A DNA stretch of 64,000 nt, from assembly GCA_050747745.1 (NCBI GenBank), contig JBOGKM010000081.1, positions 109,068 to 173,067 on the forward strand. Direction: 5' to 3'. Both the position numbers and the translations under genes were made by a program. Shown piece after piece: positions 43,863-51,624 of this stretch (position 1 is the first letter of the stretch; each line of letters opens with the position of its first letter). Source of the DNA: SCQP01 sp050747745. GTDB taxonomy: Bacteria; Acidobacteriota; Terriglobia; Terriglobales; SCQP01. Under the pieces are notes generated by a model. The model searched no databases and was not told the DNA's origin. It saw nothing but the letters and a program-made list of their open reading frames with translations.

Positions 43863-46800
43863 TTAGTTCTTGAGCACCTGGTCGGCCGCGGCCACGTCGG
43901 TCTGCAGCCGTGCCACGCCGGCGCCGGCTTGCTTAATGTACATGTTCGCCACCCCCACCATGCCCGTCGTCGGCGCCGCCAGGTTCGAGTCAATGCGGTT
44001 GGAAATGCGCCACAGCCACGCCCGCAGCAGATCGGGATAGACCAGCGAGCCTTCCCCGGACTGGATGGTCAGATCGACCAGGCCGTTGATGTCGTTGCTC
44101 AGCCGCGTGATCTGCGGCTGCGCCTGGGCGGAGCCGGCCGTGCTCGCCTGCACCACCTTTTGCAGGGCGCTGCGGGCGTCAATGGCGCGGTTCAGGTTGC
44201 TGTCCAGCTGGTTCATGGCCTGATGCAGCCGCATGAGCAAATCAAAGCGCTGCCGCAACTGTGCCGGCGAGATATGCAAATTCGGGGCCAGCTTGATCAC
44301 CAGGGGCTGCTTCTGCGTGAAGCTACCGTAGGTCAGCGTGACGTCGTAAGTGCCGGGCAGGACTTCGGGACCGATGGGCGCCCCGTTTTGTTGCGTGTAA
44401 TGATAGATCCCCTTGACGTCCATCGCGTTCGGGTAGCGCAGGTTCCACTGGAAACGGTTCACCCCCGCATGCAGCTTCACCACCCGGCTCCTGCGGCCGA
44501 ACCGCCCAGGTTGCGGCTTGAGCGGCAGCGTGTAGTGGTTGACCGGCCGGCCGCCGGCGGTGGTAATGCTCAGCTCCACCGGCGTGCTGCCGTCGTAATC
44601 GGCTGGGAGGTGGAAAAACAGCGCAGCTCCCGGCGCCAGACTCTGCCCGCCTGGTCCGCGGCCGAAGGAGAAGCCGCCGCTGCGCGCGGCCAGCCAGGCT
44701 TGTTGGGGCCGGAACAGATACGGCGCGGAGCTGGAAACCTGCGCGCTGCCGACCTGCTCCAGGTACTGCAGGTTGTCCAGCACCCAGAAGGCGCGCCCGA
44801 ACGTGGCCAGCACCACCGCGTGCTGCCGGGGTTGGAACTCGATGTCGTCCACGCGCACCGCGGGCAGATTCAGTGTCAGCGGCTGCCACTGCGCGCCCCC
44901 GTCCAGGCTGAAGTACACCGTCCGGCTGGTCGCCACGAGCATCAACTCGGGATCATTCGGATCCTGCCGCACGCTCTCGACGTATTCGTTCGCCGGCAGC
45001 CCGTTGGTGATCGCCGTCCAGGTTTTGCCGTAATCGGTGGTCTTGTACACGTAGGGATGGAAATCGTCCCAGTCATACCGGCTTGCCGACAGGTAAGCCG
45101 TACCTGCCTGCGTGTTCGACGGCTCGATACAGGTAATCGTGGACCAGGCGGGCAACTGCGGCGGCCGCACCGGCGTCCAGTGTCCGCCGCCATTCATGGT
45201 TACATACACGAGCCCATCGTCGGAGCCCGTCCAGATCACGTTGTCACGCAGCGGGGAGAACGCGATCGAGGAAATCGTGTCGAACATTTCCTCGCCGGTC
45301 ACATCCTTGCTGATCGGCCCGCCCGACCGCAGCTCCTTGGAGGGATCATTGCGGGTCAGGTCGGGGCTGATCGCCTTCCAGCTCATGCCCTGATCGAGCG
45401 TCACCAGCACCACGTTGGCGCCCATCACAAACTCGTTCGGGTCATGGGGATTGAACAACGCGACGTGGTGGTTCCACCCGAAGCGGTACTTCAAATCCTT
45501 TCCGCCCGCGCCAAACTTGAACGCCGGCCAGGCGCTGACCAACTGCGACAATCCCGTACGCCGGTTGCCGCGATATTCATCGCTGTAATATCCGCTGGCG
45601 TAAGTAATCCAGGGCCGGCCGGGCTGAGGCACCACCCAGCTCATCTCTCCGCCGCGCACCGTCGTCCACACCGGCAGCGGAGCGGCGCTGGAACCGACCA
45701 CCGAGCCGCGATCCTGCTGCGCACCGTAAATGCGGAAAGGAAACTGGTGGTCGAGATTGGCGTGATAGAACTGCCCGGTCGGCTGGTTGTCTTCCGAGCT
45801 CCAGGTCTTGCCGCCATCGCGCGTAACGGTCGCGCCGCCATCATTGCCTTCGACGAAGATCCGCGGGTTGTCAGGATTGACCCAGAAGGCGTGGTTGTCG
45901 CCGTGGGGCGGGCGCAGCGCGATCAGCTTGCGGCCGGCGTCGTGAGAAATGTAAACGCCCACGTTGGGCAGGTAGAGCGTGTTCGGATCCTTGGGGTCCA
46001 CGTACACGCGTCCGTAGTAGAACGCTCGCTGCGTGATGTCCTGGCTCAGGCTGATCAGTTTCCAGGTCTGGCCGGCATCATCGGAACGGAACAGACCGCC
46101 CGCCTGCCCCTTGTAGCTGGCCTGCACCAGCGCGTAGACCACGCTGGGATCGCTCGGCGCGACCGCCAGACCCACCTTGCCGAAAATCCCCGCCGGGAGC
46201 CCTGGATTGTGGGTGATATTGGTCCAGTTGGCGCCGCCGTCGGTGGTCTTATAGATGCCGCTGCCCGGACCGCCGCTGGAAAATCCCCAGTGCCGCCGCC
46301 GCATCTGCCACATGGCGGCGTAGACCACCTGGGGGTTGGACGGGTCCATCGCCATCGTGATGGCCCCGGTATGGTCGTTGACGTAGAGAACCTTCTTCCA
46401 GGTCTGGCCGCCATCGGTCGACTTGAACACGCCCCGCTGCGGATTCGGCCCGAACAAATGTCCCAGCGCGGCGACATACACCACATCGGGATTGTTCGGA
46501 TCCACCAGGATCCAACTGATGATGTGCGTGTCGGCCAAGCCGATGAACTGCCAGGTTTTGCCGCCATCGCTGGACTTATACATCCCCGCGCCAGTGGTTA
46601 CGGTGTTGCGCGGGGCGGAATCGCCCGTTCCCACATACATGACCTGCGGATTGGAGGGCGCGATCGCCATGGCGCCTATGCTGCCGACCTTAAAGTATTT
46701 GTCGGATATATTCTTCCAGGTAGAGCCGTAGTTGGTGGTCTCCCACACGCCCCCGCCCGCCGTGCCCTGGAAAAACACATTCGGTCTGGACGGAATACCT

Positions 46801-46952
46801 GCCAGCGTGGTCACGCGCCCGCCGGTATAAGGTCCGACGCTGCGCCAACGCAGCGCGTGCGCCAGTTGCCCCGCCGGCACTTGCGCCGCCAGCGCCAGCG
46901 GCGCGATCACGAACAGACTGAAAACCAACAATACCCATTTGCGTTGGAACAT
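43863..46952 (-). CDS. Secreted BNR/sortilin-type beta-propeller protein
   Basis: A 1029-aa paralogue of the 25330 gene: signal peptide (WVLLVFSLFVIAPLALA), then many Asp-box repeats such as TTNYGSTWKN, SSDGGKTWQF, STDGGQTWKK, TTDGGANWTN, TRDGGKTWSS and SLDGGAQWQP, forming one or two propellers. A C-terminal beta domain (EVLPGTYDVTLTYGSFTQKQPLVIK) and helical tail (LRQRFDLLMRLHQAMNQLDSN) follow. ATG 46952 is chosen for the signal peptide; a longer frame to 47066 is rejected. Function not known. Confidence 0.85.
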   Translation of the reverse strand: MFQRKWVLLVFSLFVIAPLALAAQVPAGQLAHALRWRSVGPYTGGRVTTLAGIPSRPNVFFQGTAGGGVWETTNYGSTWKNISDKYFKVGSIGAMAIAPSNPQVMYVGTGDSAPRNTVTTGAGMYKSSDGGKTWQFIGLADTHIISWILVDPNNPDVVYVAALGHLFGPNPQRGVFKSTDGGQTWKKVLYVNDHTGAITMAMDPSNPQVVYAAMWQMRRRHWGFSSGGPGSGIYKTTDGGANWTNITHNPGLPAGIFGKVGLAVAPSDPSVVYALVQASYKGQAGGLFRSDDAGQTWKLISLSQDITQRAFYYGRVYVDPKDPNTLYLPNVGVYISHDAGRKLIALRPPHGDNHAFWVNPDNPRIFVEGNDGGATVTRDGGKTWSSEDNQPTGQFYHANLDHQFPFRIYGAQQDRGSVVGSSAAPLPVWTTVRGGEMSWVVPQPGRPWITYASGYYSDEYRGNRRTGLSQLVSAWPAFKFGAGGKDLKYRFGWNHHVALFNPHDPNEFVMGANVVLVTLDQGMSWKAISPDLTRNDPSKELRSGGPISKDVTGEEMFDTISSIAFSPLRDNVIWTGSDDGLVYVTMNGGGHWTPVRPPQLPAWSTITCIEPSNTQAGTAYLSASRYDWDDFHPYVYKTTDYGKTWTAITNGLPANEYVESVRQDPNDPELMLVATSRTVYFSLDGGAQWQPLTLNLPAVRVDDIEFQPRQHAVVLATFGRAFWVLDNLQYLEQVGSAQVSSSAPYLFRPQQAWLAARSGGFSFGRGPGGQSLAPGAALFFHLPADYDGSTPVELSITTAGGRPVNHYTLPLKPQPGRFGRRSRVVKLHAGVNRFQWNLRYPNAMDVKGIYHYTQQNGAPIGPEVLPGTYDVTLTYGSFTQKQPLVIKLAPNLHISPAQLRQRFDLLMRLHQAMNQLDSNLNRAIDARSALQKVVQASTAGSAQAQPQITRLSNDINGLVDLTIQSGEGSLVYPDLLRAWLWRISNRIDSNLAAPTTGMVGVANMYIKQAGAGVARLQTDVAAADQVLKN

Positions 46953-47038
46953 GGCGGCAGCCCCCTGTAATGACAGCTTCGACAGCACTCCGGAAACACC
47001 CAACGATGAACTATAGCGCAGGCGTTTACCGGGGGCGT

Positions 47039-47614
47039 CTATTTTTTCCGCCCCAGCGTGAGGCACATCGCGACCGCCGTGGTGGGATTGATGGCGTCGC
47101 CGGAGAACTGAATCTTGCGGATGATCCCCTTTTTGTCCACGACGAACGTCGTCCGCTGCGCGAATTGCATGGGATAACCCGCCATCTCGCGCGGCGGCTC
47201 CAAAATCCCGTAGCGGGTCTCCACGATGCCGCGCATATCGCTCAGCAGCGGAAAGGTCACGCCGATCTGCTTGGCAAACACGGCATTGGCGGCCGGGCTA
47301 TCCATGCTAATCCCGAGTACGACCGCGCCGCTTTTTTGAATTTTCGCCAGATCAACCTGATAGGCCTTGAGTTCCCTGGTTCAACCGGGCGTAAAGGCGA
47401 GCACGTAAAACGCCAGGATCACGGTCTTCTTCCCGAGGAAATCGCTCAGGTGCACCGGCTGGAATTGATCGCTGGGCAGGGTGAAATCAGGAGCGGCCTC
47501 GCCGACCTTGAGATGCGTCCGGATAATCTGCGGCGCCTGCGCCACCGCTGCCGTGCTCAGCAGCAGTCCCGCCACCAGGGCGGCCAACAGTCCGGTTTTC
47601 CGCATCGGCTGCAT
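47039..47614 (-). CDS. Secreted peroxiredoxin with in-frame TGA at the peroxidatic position (candidate selenoprotein)
   Basis: The thioredoxin-fold peroxiredoxin runs in one frame from the signal peptide (LLAALVAGLLLSTAAVAQ) through GEAAPDFTLPSDQF, ILAFYVLAFTPG, then TGA at 47383-47381, then TRELKAYQVDLAKI, AVVLGISMDSPAANAVFAKQIGVTFPLLSD and RTTFVVDKKGIIRKIQ. In this family the residue after FTPG is the peroxidatic Cys (FTPGCT), so TGA sits exactly where Cys is expected and the frame continues intact for ~114 codons. Selenocysteine insertion is the simplest reading; a TGC-to-TGA sequencing error or pseudogene are alternatives. A promoter just upstream puts the start at 47614 or 47605. Periplasmic or secreted peroxide reduction is likely. 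Confidence 0.75.
47347..47380 (-). ncRNA. Candidate bacterial SECIS hairpin after the TGA codon
   Basis: Immediately 3' of the TGA, the mRNA can pair CCAG (47379-47376) with CTGG (47350-47347), TCAA (47370-47367) with TTGA (47355-47352) and CCT (47364-47362) with AGG (47358-47356), leaving a small apical loop ATC about 19 nt from the TGA. Bacterial SECIS elements are hairpins inside the coding region at this distance. The loop lacks the G often seen near its start, so this is only a candidate. Confidence 0.4.
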
Positions 47615-47623
47615 GCTAGGCGC

Positions 47624-47652
47624 AGTATATAACCACGGCACTTGCCTGTCCA
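47624..47652 (-). promoter_or_regulatory. Sigma-70-type promoter of the peroxiredoxin gene
   Basis: On the minus strand TGGACA (plus 47647-47652), a 17-base spacer and TATACT (47624-47629), both 5/6 to consensus. Transcription would start near 47617, giving an almost leaderless message and excluding the longer in-frame start at 47653. Confidence 0.6.
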
Positions 47653-47653
47653 C

Positions 47654-48436
47654 CGCAAAAAATCAGTTTCCGGGCTCCGGGTGACGCCGCGTGGACTTCA
47701 CACCTGGATCCAGGTCTCGCTCACGCGCGGACTCCCGCGCGCTGTTCACCATGCGCCGCGACGGGACCCCTGATTGCCCAAGGTTGGCGGCCACCCCGGA
47801 ACGGACCCCGTCGTGACTTCTGAGCTTGACAAAACTGTGGGGGCCCCTCCCCCCCTCCCCCCCCGCCCCGCATGCCCTGGGTAGGAGATGGTTGATATTG
47901 GTACAACTTAAGTCCTTTGGAACCAGCATTCGGTTCCTCTGGAGCCAGCGTTGCGTTTGGAACTCGGGATGTACACTTGCATCGCACAGCGTCTCACCGC
48001 GCCCACGATTGGCATTACCGGCGGGCCGCCCGGCAGGAGCACGGTTGTGTTCTCGAATATATAGAGTGCGAAAGTGGTCAAAAGGTTGGGGGTTGGAGCA
48101 CTCATTTTTCTGTCACAAAAAATCGACAGAATTGTTACGAACGGCACGGGGCGGTGATGACGCCCCCGGCGGGTGGGTTCGACTGGGACTGAGTTGTCAA
48201 CTATGCCAAGCGGGTGAGCGGGGAAATGCCCGTGGTGGTGGTGGTGTAATTGCTGATGCCCTGGTTTCCCGGCTCGAGCACCGTGCCCAGGCTGGGGCCA
48301 GCTCACCGCCGCAAGCCCGGCCCGGGTTGTCACACCCGGTCTGCGCGCTGTCGAACGTGAATAGAGGCCAGGGGCGTGAAAACGTATTCGAGGTTTCGCG
48401 TCCTACCTCATCGCGAAAAGCGCTGTTAGATTTGGC
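47654..48436. other. Gene-poor interval between peroxiredoxin and the CRISPR array
   Basis: About 780 bases without a convincing gene. It holds a C-rich tract (47844-47869, runs of C broken by T and G), short open frames of odd composition in several frames, an AT-richer patch around 48050-48140 and a 7-bp stem hairpin at 48394-48418. The fragments may be decayed coding sequence, but I recognise no family. The right end is the leader-distal side of the array. Confidence 0.6.
48394..48418. other. Hairpin beside the leader-distal end of the array
   Basis: TTTCGCG (48394-48400) and CGCGAAA (48412-48418) form a perfect 7-bp stem with an 11-base loop. About 15 bases further on the minus strand comes TCACGCCCC (48379-48371), which is complementary to part of the crRNA-sense repeat. 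Could be a transcript-end structure for the array or part of a second anti-repeat candidate. Confidence 0.35.
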
Positions 48437-49258
48437 CGGCCTCACGCCCCCCGGGAACACGCTCACTGCGGCTTCGCCGCCTCAATTGGGGCTTCGGTGA
48501 CGGACAGCCGCCTCACGCCCCCCGGGAACACGCTCACTGCGGCCTGGTTCGTGCCGAGCCATGTAAACACTGCGGCAATCCGCCTCACGCCCCCCGGGAA
48601 CACGCTCACTGCGGCCAGCCCGTAGGCGGTCCAGGCGCCCCCGCGCTCGTCCCGCCTCACGCCCCCCGGGAACACGCTCACTGCGGCGCGCGGCAACACG
48701 GAGGCCGGGAACTCCCTGGAACGCCGCCTCACGCCCCCCGGGAACACGCTCACTGCGGCCTCGACGGAAGCCGAGGCGCAGCAGGCGGCTGACCCGCCTC
48801 ACGCCCCCCGGGAACACGCTCACTGCGGCGGCCGCCAGAGCGTCAATGGCGTTTCAAGCGCGCCGCCTCACGCCCCCCGGGAACACGCTCACTGCGGCGG
48901 CCGGCGCCGGCGATGTTCCACACCACGGATCCGTCCCGCCTCACGCCCCCCGGGAACACGCTCACTGCGGCTCGAATGGCTCGGTGTAGCGCCTCAGAAA
49001 CCCAATCCGCCTCACGCCCCCCGGGAACACGCTCACTGCGGCAAAACGCGGGCTAACGCGGCCTGGAGGCCGCACAACCGCCTCACGCCCCCCGGGAACA
49101 CGCTCACTGCGGCGTTCAGACCGCCGCTTGCTACGTGTGCAACCCCACCCCCGCCTCACGCCCCCCGGGAACACGCTCACTGCGGCTTCAATGGCCAGCA
49201 GGTCCTTGTGGGCCATGCTCAGCCGCCTCACGCCCCCCGGGAACACGCTCACTGCGGC
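48437..49258 (-). CRISPR. CRISPR array, 12 repeats of 36 bp and 11 spacers (type V-B)
   Basis: Repeats start at 48437, 48508, 48580, 48652, 48724, 48794, 48863, 48936, 49007, 49078, 49151 and 49223. In plus orientation each begins CCGCCTCACG, has a CCCCCCGGGAACACG core and ends CTCACTGCGGC. Eleven are identical; the one at 48437 has C to G at its second base. Spacers are 33-37 nt (35, 36, 36, 36, 34, 33, 37, 35, 35, 37, 36 from left to right). The minus strand is inferred to be crRNA sense: the degenerate repeat, normally leader-distal, is at the left, the cas operon lies to the right on the minus strand, and the minus-strand repeat begins with G and ends in GTGAGGCGG, resembling known Cas12b repeats (5' G, GTGG-type 3' end). 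Confidence 0.97.
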
Positions 49259-49534
49259 AGCCTCACGCTAAGTGCCCTGAAACCATTCGCATACGGCCCG
49301 ACTTGCGAGCGCGGCCGCGAAGTGGCTCCCTGGCGTCCCCAAAAGATCGCGAGAAGTGACATTAACACCTCATTTCCTCGTGGACGCGAGCACGCCCCGG
49401 GGCTGCGGCAGGCATTCCCACGCTCGCGGGCACTCGTCCCCAGACAAAATGTCCCCAGAGTTTGTGGCTTCCCGATGGCGGTGGGAAGCTGCTCGGCGGC
49501 CGTGGCCGAACCCAGCATAGCAGAGAAATCGCCC
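49259..49534. other. Probable leader / tracrRNA interval between array and cas2
   Basis: 276 bases with no gene. The expected minus-strand leader is not AT-rich overall. Just right of the last repeat is a stub CCTCACGC (49261-49268) that copies eight bases of the repeat start, and at 49391-49409 is a shortened repeat. A 7-bp inverted repeat CGCGAGC/GCTCGCG (49385-49391, 49422-49428) encloses that element. The sequence TTAACACCTCA (49362-49372) matches half of the palindrome at 39812-39829. Confidence 0.6.
49391..49409 (+). ncRNA. Candidate tracrRNA anti-repeat (shortened repeat)
   Basis: The 19-base element CACGCCCC-GGGG-CTGCGGC matches both ends of the plus-strand repeat with the middle about 10 bases missing and two fewer Cs. 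If transcribed from the plus strand it would pair with the crRNA-sense repeat at GGGGCGTG and GCCGCAG, with a bulge between. Type V-B effectors need a tracrRNA, and one is expected near the array or effector gene. Ends, promoter and strand are not established; a decayed repeat is the alternative. Confidence 0.45.
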
Positions 49535-49825
49535 TCAAATTATCGTCACACGTGAGCGGACAGTATAGGGCGTACCCATGGCCTCAATCACGAGCGTGGC
49601 ATCGCTGGCATCCGGCCCCAGCGAAACGAACAGAACCTGGTCTTCGTCGTGCTTGAGGATCGGATGAATCTCGCTCTTAAGGGCAGCGAGTCGCGTCGGA
49701 TCCAACGGGCACTCGAAAACGGAATATTGCAGCCTTGTCCCAAATCCTTCGAGCGCACGCGCCACCTTGCGCAATCGTTTCGGGTCGCACACGTCGTAGC
49801 TCACCAAGTAGCGTGTCCGGCTCAT
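49535..49825 (-). CDS. cas2: CRISPR-associated endonuclease Cas2
   Basis: A 96-aa Cas2 with the N-terminal strand TRYLVSYDVCDPKRLRKVARALEGFG, containing the YDV/D motif (Asp after Tyr-Ser-Tyr), and the second strand GTRLQYSVFECPLDPTRL in the ferredoxin-like fold. In the adaptation complex a Cas2 dimer bridges two Cas1 dimers. It overlaps the end of cas4-cas1 by four bases and is the last cas gene before the array. Confidence 0.95.
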   Translation of the reverse strand: MSRTRYLVSYDVCDPKRLRKVARALEGFGTRLQYSVFECPLDPTRLAALKSEIHPILKHDEDQVLFVSLGPDASDATLVIEAMGTPYTVRSRVTII

Positions 49826-51624
49826 CGGGTCGTGAATCCGTGGTAGCCCGCCGCTTCCCCGCGCAGGAAGCGCCAGAGTTGTCTTGCCTGTACCTCGAGC
49901 ATCCGACGATAGGACATCCTATAGCCGAATTCGGGGTGCGCCACCTCCGAATCGAGCCGGCGAAACCATGCTTCCCAGAATGCTTTGCGCCCGTGCTCGT
50001 TGAGGAACGTTCCGCTGGTGCTGCGAACAAAATCCTCCGGTCCAATTTCGCCACGATTGACCAAGGTGATTGCGACGCTATCGGGGACCAGCGGTCGAAA
50101 CTCTTCCATCAAATCCAGCGCCAGTGCTGGCCGCCCGTAACGCGGCTGGTGTAAAAAACCCAGAAAGGGGTCGAGGCCGACCACATGGCAGACACCCGTC
50201 AGCTCCTTTGCCAACATCGAATAACCGAGTGAGAGCAGTGCATTCACCGGGTCGCGCGGTGGCCTTCGGTTGCGGCCCCGCCAATCAAATCTACAATCAG
50301 GGGCGACCTTAAGCATCGAGGCAAATTGTTCAAAGTAGAGGGCCGCCGCTTCTCCCTCGAAACCGAGCAGCTCCGGGAAGCTGTTCGCTTTAGCCGCGGC
50401 GGCGCGAAGGCCGGCGAGCAGCTGAATGACTCGATTGGGTGCATCGCCGTTTCGCATAAGCATAACGCGTTGATTGTTGATCTTCGCCCGGATTGCTTCT
50501 CGGGCGAGGCTCATGCGAACACCGTCGAGATCAAACAGCCGGTATTGGCTTCGCCGAGCGTCCACCCCGCTTGCGGGCAACCCGCTCAGCAATCCAAGAA
50601 ATCTGCCGGCCGCCGAGAACCATGCCACTGCGATGCCGAGTTCCAGGCAGGTCTCAGTCGCCTGTGCGCTCACCTGAATAGCGCCATAGAGATGGATGGC
50701 GCGCACCTGCCGTCCCGGGAGTTTTCGCAGCTCCTCGCCTTTCAACGTCACGACGAGTTGCTCCCCTCGTTGCCCGATCATTGCGCCGGGCTTCTGAACG
50801 ACCAGAACCTCGCCGTCGTCTCGATCGACTACCGGCGGCACCATAGTGGTTCCCTGACCTGATTCGGCCGCGAAGTCGAGCGCCGCGATCAAGCGCTCGC
50901 GCATTCGGCTCTCCGTAGCCGGGACGAAGGCAAGGCTGAGCTGCCCGGCTGCCTCGTCTGCACGCGGTAGCGCTGCCCACCAAGCGGTTTCATTGGGCAG
51001 GCAAATCGGGTACGCCGAGCAGTAGAGGCAGCGCGGGTCGTCCTTGAGCGGCGGCGGGCAGCGGCCAGCCGCCGCGATACGCCGGGCCTCGGTAATCGAC
51101 GAGCGAACTTTATTGCAGAGCGCTTCCGTCAGATCGACCGCGACCCGGCGTCTATCGGCTGCATAATAAACAGCGCCGTGTTGCGCATCAACGCCGTTCT
51201 CGCGGAGAAGCAGTGCTTGCGCTGCAACTTGAATCGCATCTGATTCCTTGGCGACGCGTTCCCCTTCGAAGTTTCGTTGGGCCGATCCTTTCTTGTAGCC
51301 GATGACCTCGACGCCGTCGGGGCCACCTTCGATCAAGTCAACGACCCCGATCAGGCCGAGCGCCTCACTCTCGACGCGCACGCTCCGCAACTTGGATCCT
51401 TCCGGTAATTCGACCTCGGCTAGCGGATTCGCCATCTTCGATGGTCGATCCACGTTGCGATGCTCCAGCGAGCCGGCGATGGTATCGGCATTCTCCTGGA
51501 AAATGTTTTCGACCCATTGAAAATAGAAAAGCCGCGGGCAGTAGATGTAATTGTGCAGGCGGCGAAGGGGCAGCAAGGGCTGCGTCTTGATACCGGAGTC
51601 GGTGGTCTGCAACTGCTCGGACAT
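49822..51624 (-). CDS. cas4-cas1: Cas4-Cas1 fusion protein
   Basis: A 600-aa fusion of the adaptation nuclease Cas4 (about residues 1-215) and integrase Cas1 (about 270-600). Cas4 keeps the iron-sulfur Cys set (C29 in YCPR; C199, C202, C208 in CLYCSAYPIC) and D96 in GVVDLIE, but the (D/E)xK motif reads VIGYKKG: Gly109 replaces the acidic residue. Cas1 has E423 in GFEGEAAALYF, H492 in GFLHQPRYG and D504 in LALDLMEEFRP, the metal-binding triad. A Cas4-Cas1 fusion is typical of type V-B. The ATG at 51624 shares a base with the cas12b stop (TAATG), so translation is coupled; a longer frame to 51666 is rejected. Confidence 0.93.
   Translation of the reverse strand: MSEQLQTTDSGIKTQPLLPLRRLHNYIYCPRLFYFQWVENIFQENADTIAGSLEHRNVDRPSKMANPLAEVELPEGSKLRSVRVESEALGLIGVVDLIEGGPDGVEVIGYKKGSAQRNFEGERVAKESDAIQVAAQALLLRENGVDAQHGAVYYAADRRRVAVDLTEALCNKVRSSITEARRIAAAGRCPPPLKDDPRCLYCSAYPICLPNETAWWAALPRADEAAGQLSLAFVPATESRMRERLIAALDFAAESGQGTTMVPPVVDRDDGEVLVVQKPGAMIGQRGEQLVVTLKGEELRKLPGRQVRAIHLYGAIQVSAQATETCLELGIAVAWFSAAGRFLGLLSGLPASGVDARRSQYRLFDLDGVRMSLAREAIRAKINNQRVMLMRNGDAPNRVIQLLAGLRAAAAKANSFPELLGFEGEAAALYFEQFASMLKVAPDCRFDWRGRNRRPPRDPVNALLSLGYSMLAKELTGVCHVVGLDPFLGFLHQPRYGRPALALDLMEEFRPLVPDSVAITLVNRGEIGPEDFVRSTSGTFLNEHGRKAFWEAWFRRLDSEVAHPEFGYRMSYRRMLEVQARQLWRFLRGEAAGYHGFTTR

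Noticed and set aside
43686..46970. A 1094-codon plus-strand frame over the BNR exoprotein
   Set aside because: Antisense shadow of a GC-rich gene: His/Arg/Gln-rich composition, no motif, while the minus strand has signal peptide and Asp-boxes.
47381..47383. Peroxiredoxin treated as two broken genes
   Set aside because: Both halves are in the same frame with the single stop TGA exactly at the catalytic Cys position, so selenocysteine is the better explanation.
47663..48333. Several short ORFs in the peroxiredoxin-array interval
   Set aside because: Low-complexity (His, Gly, Pro runs), mutually overlapping in all frames, no start-site signals.
48463..49252. Minus-strand open frames reading SVFPGGVRR repeatedly
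   Set aside because: The peptide repeat is simply the translation of the 36-bp CRISPR repeat; spacing equals repeat plus spacer.
48437..49258. Plus-strand transcription of the CRISPR array
   Set aside because: The degenerate repeat is on the left, cas genes are minus-strand and to the right, and the minus-strand repeat resembles known V-B repeats more closely. Not excluded without RNA data.
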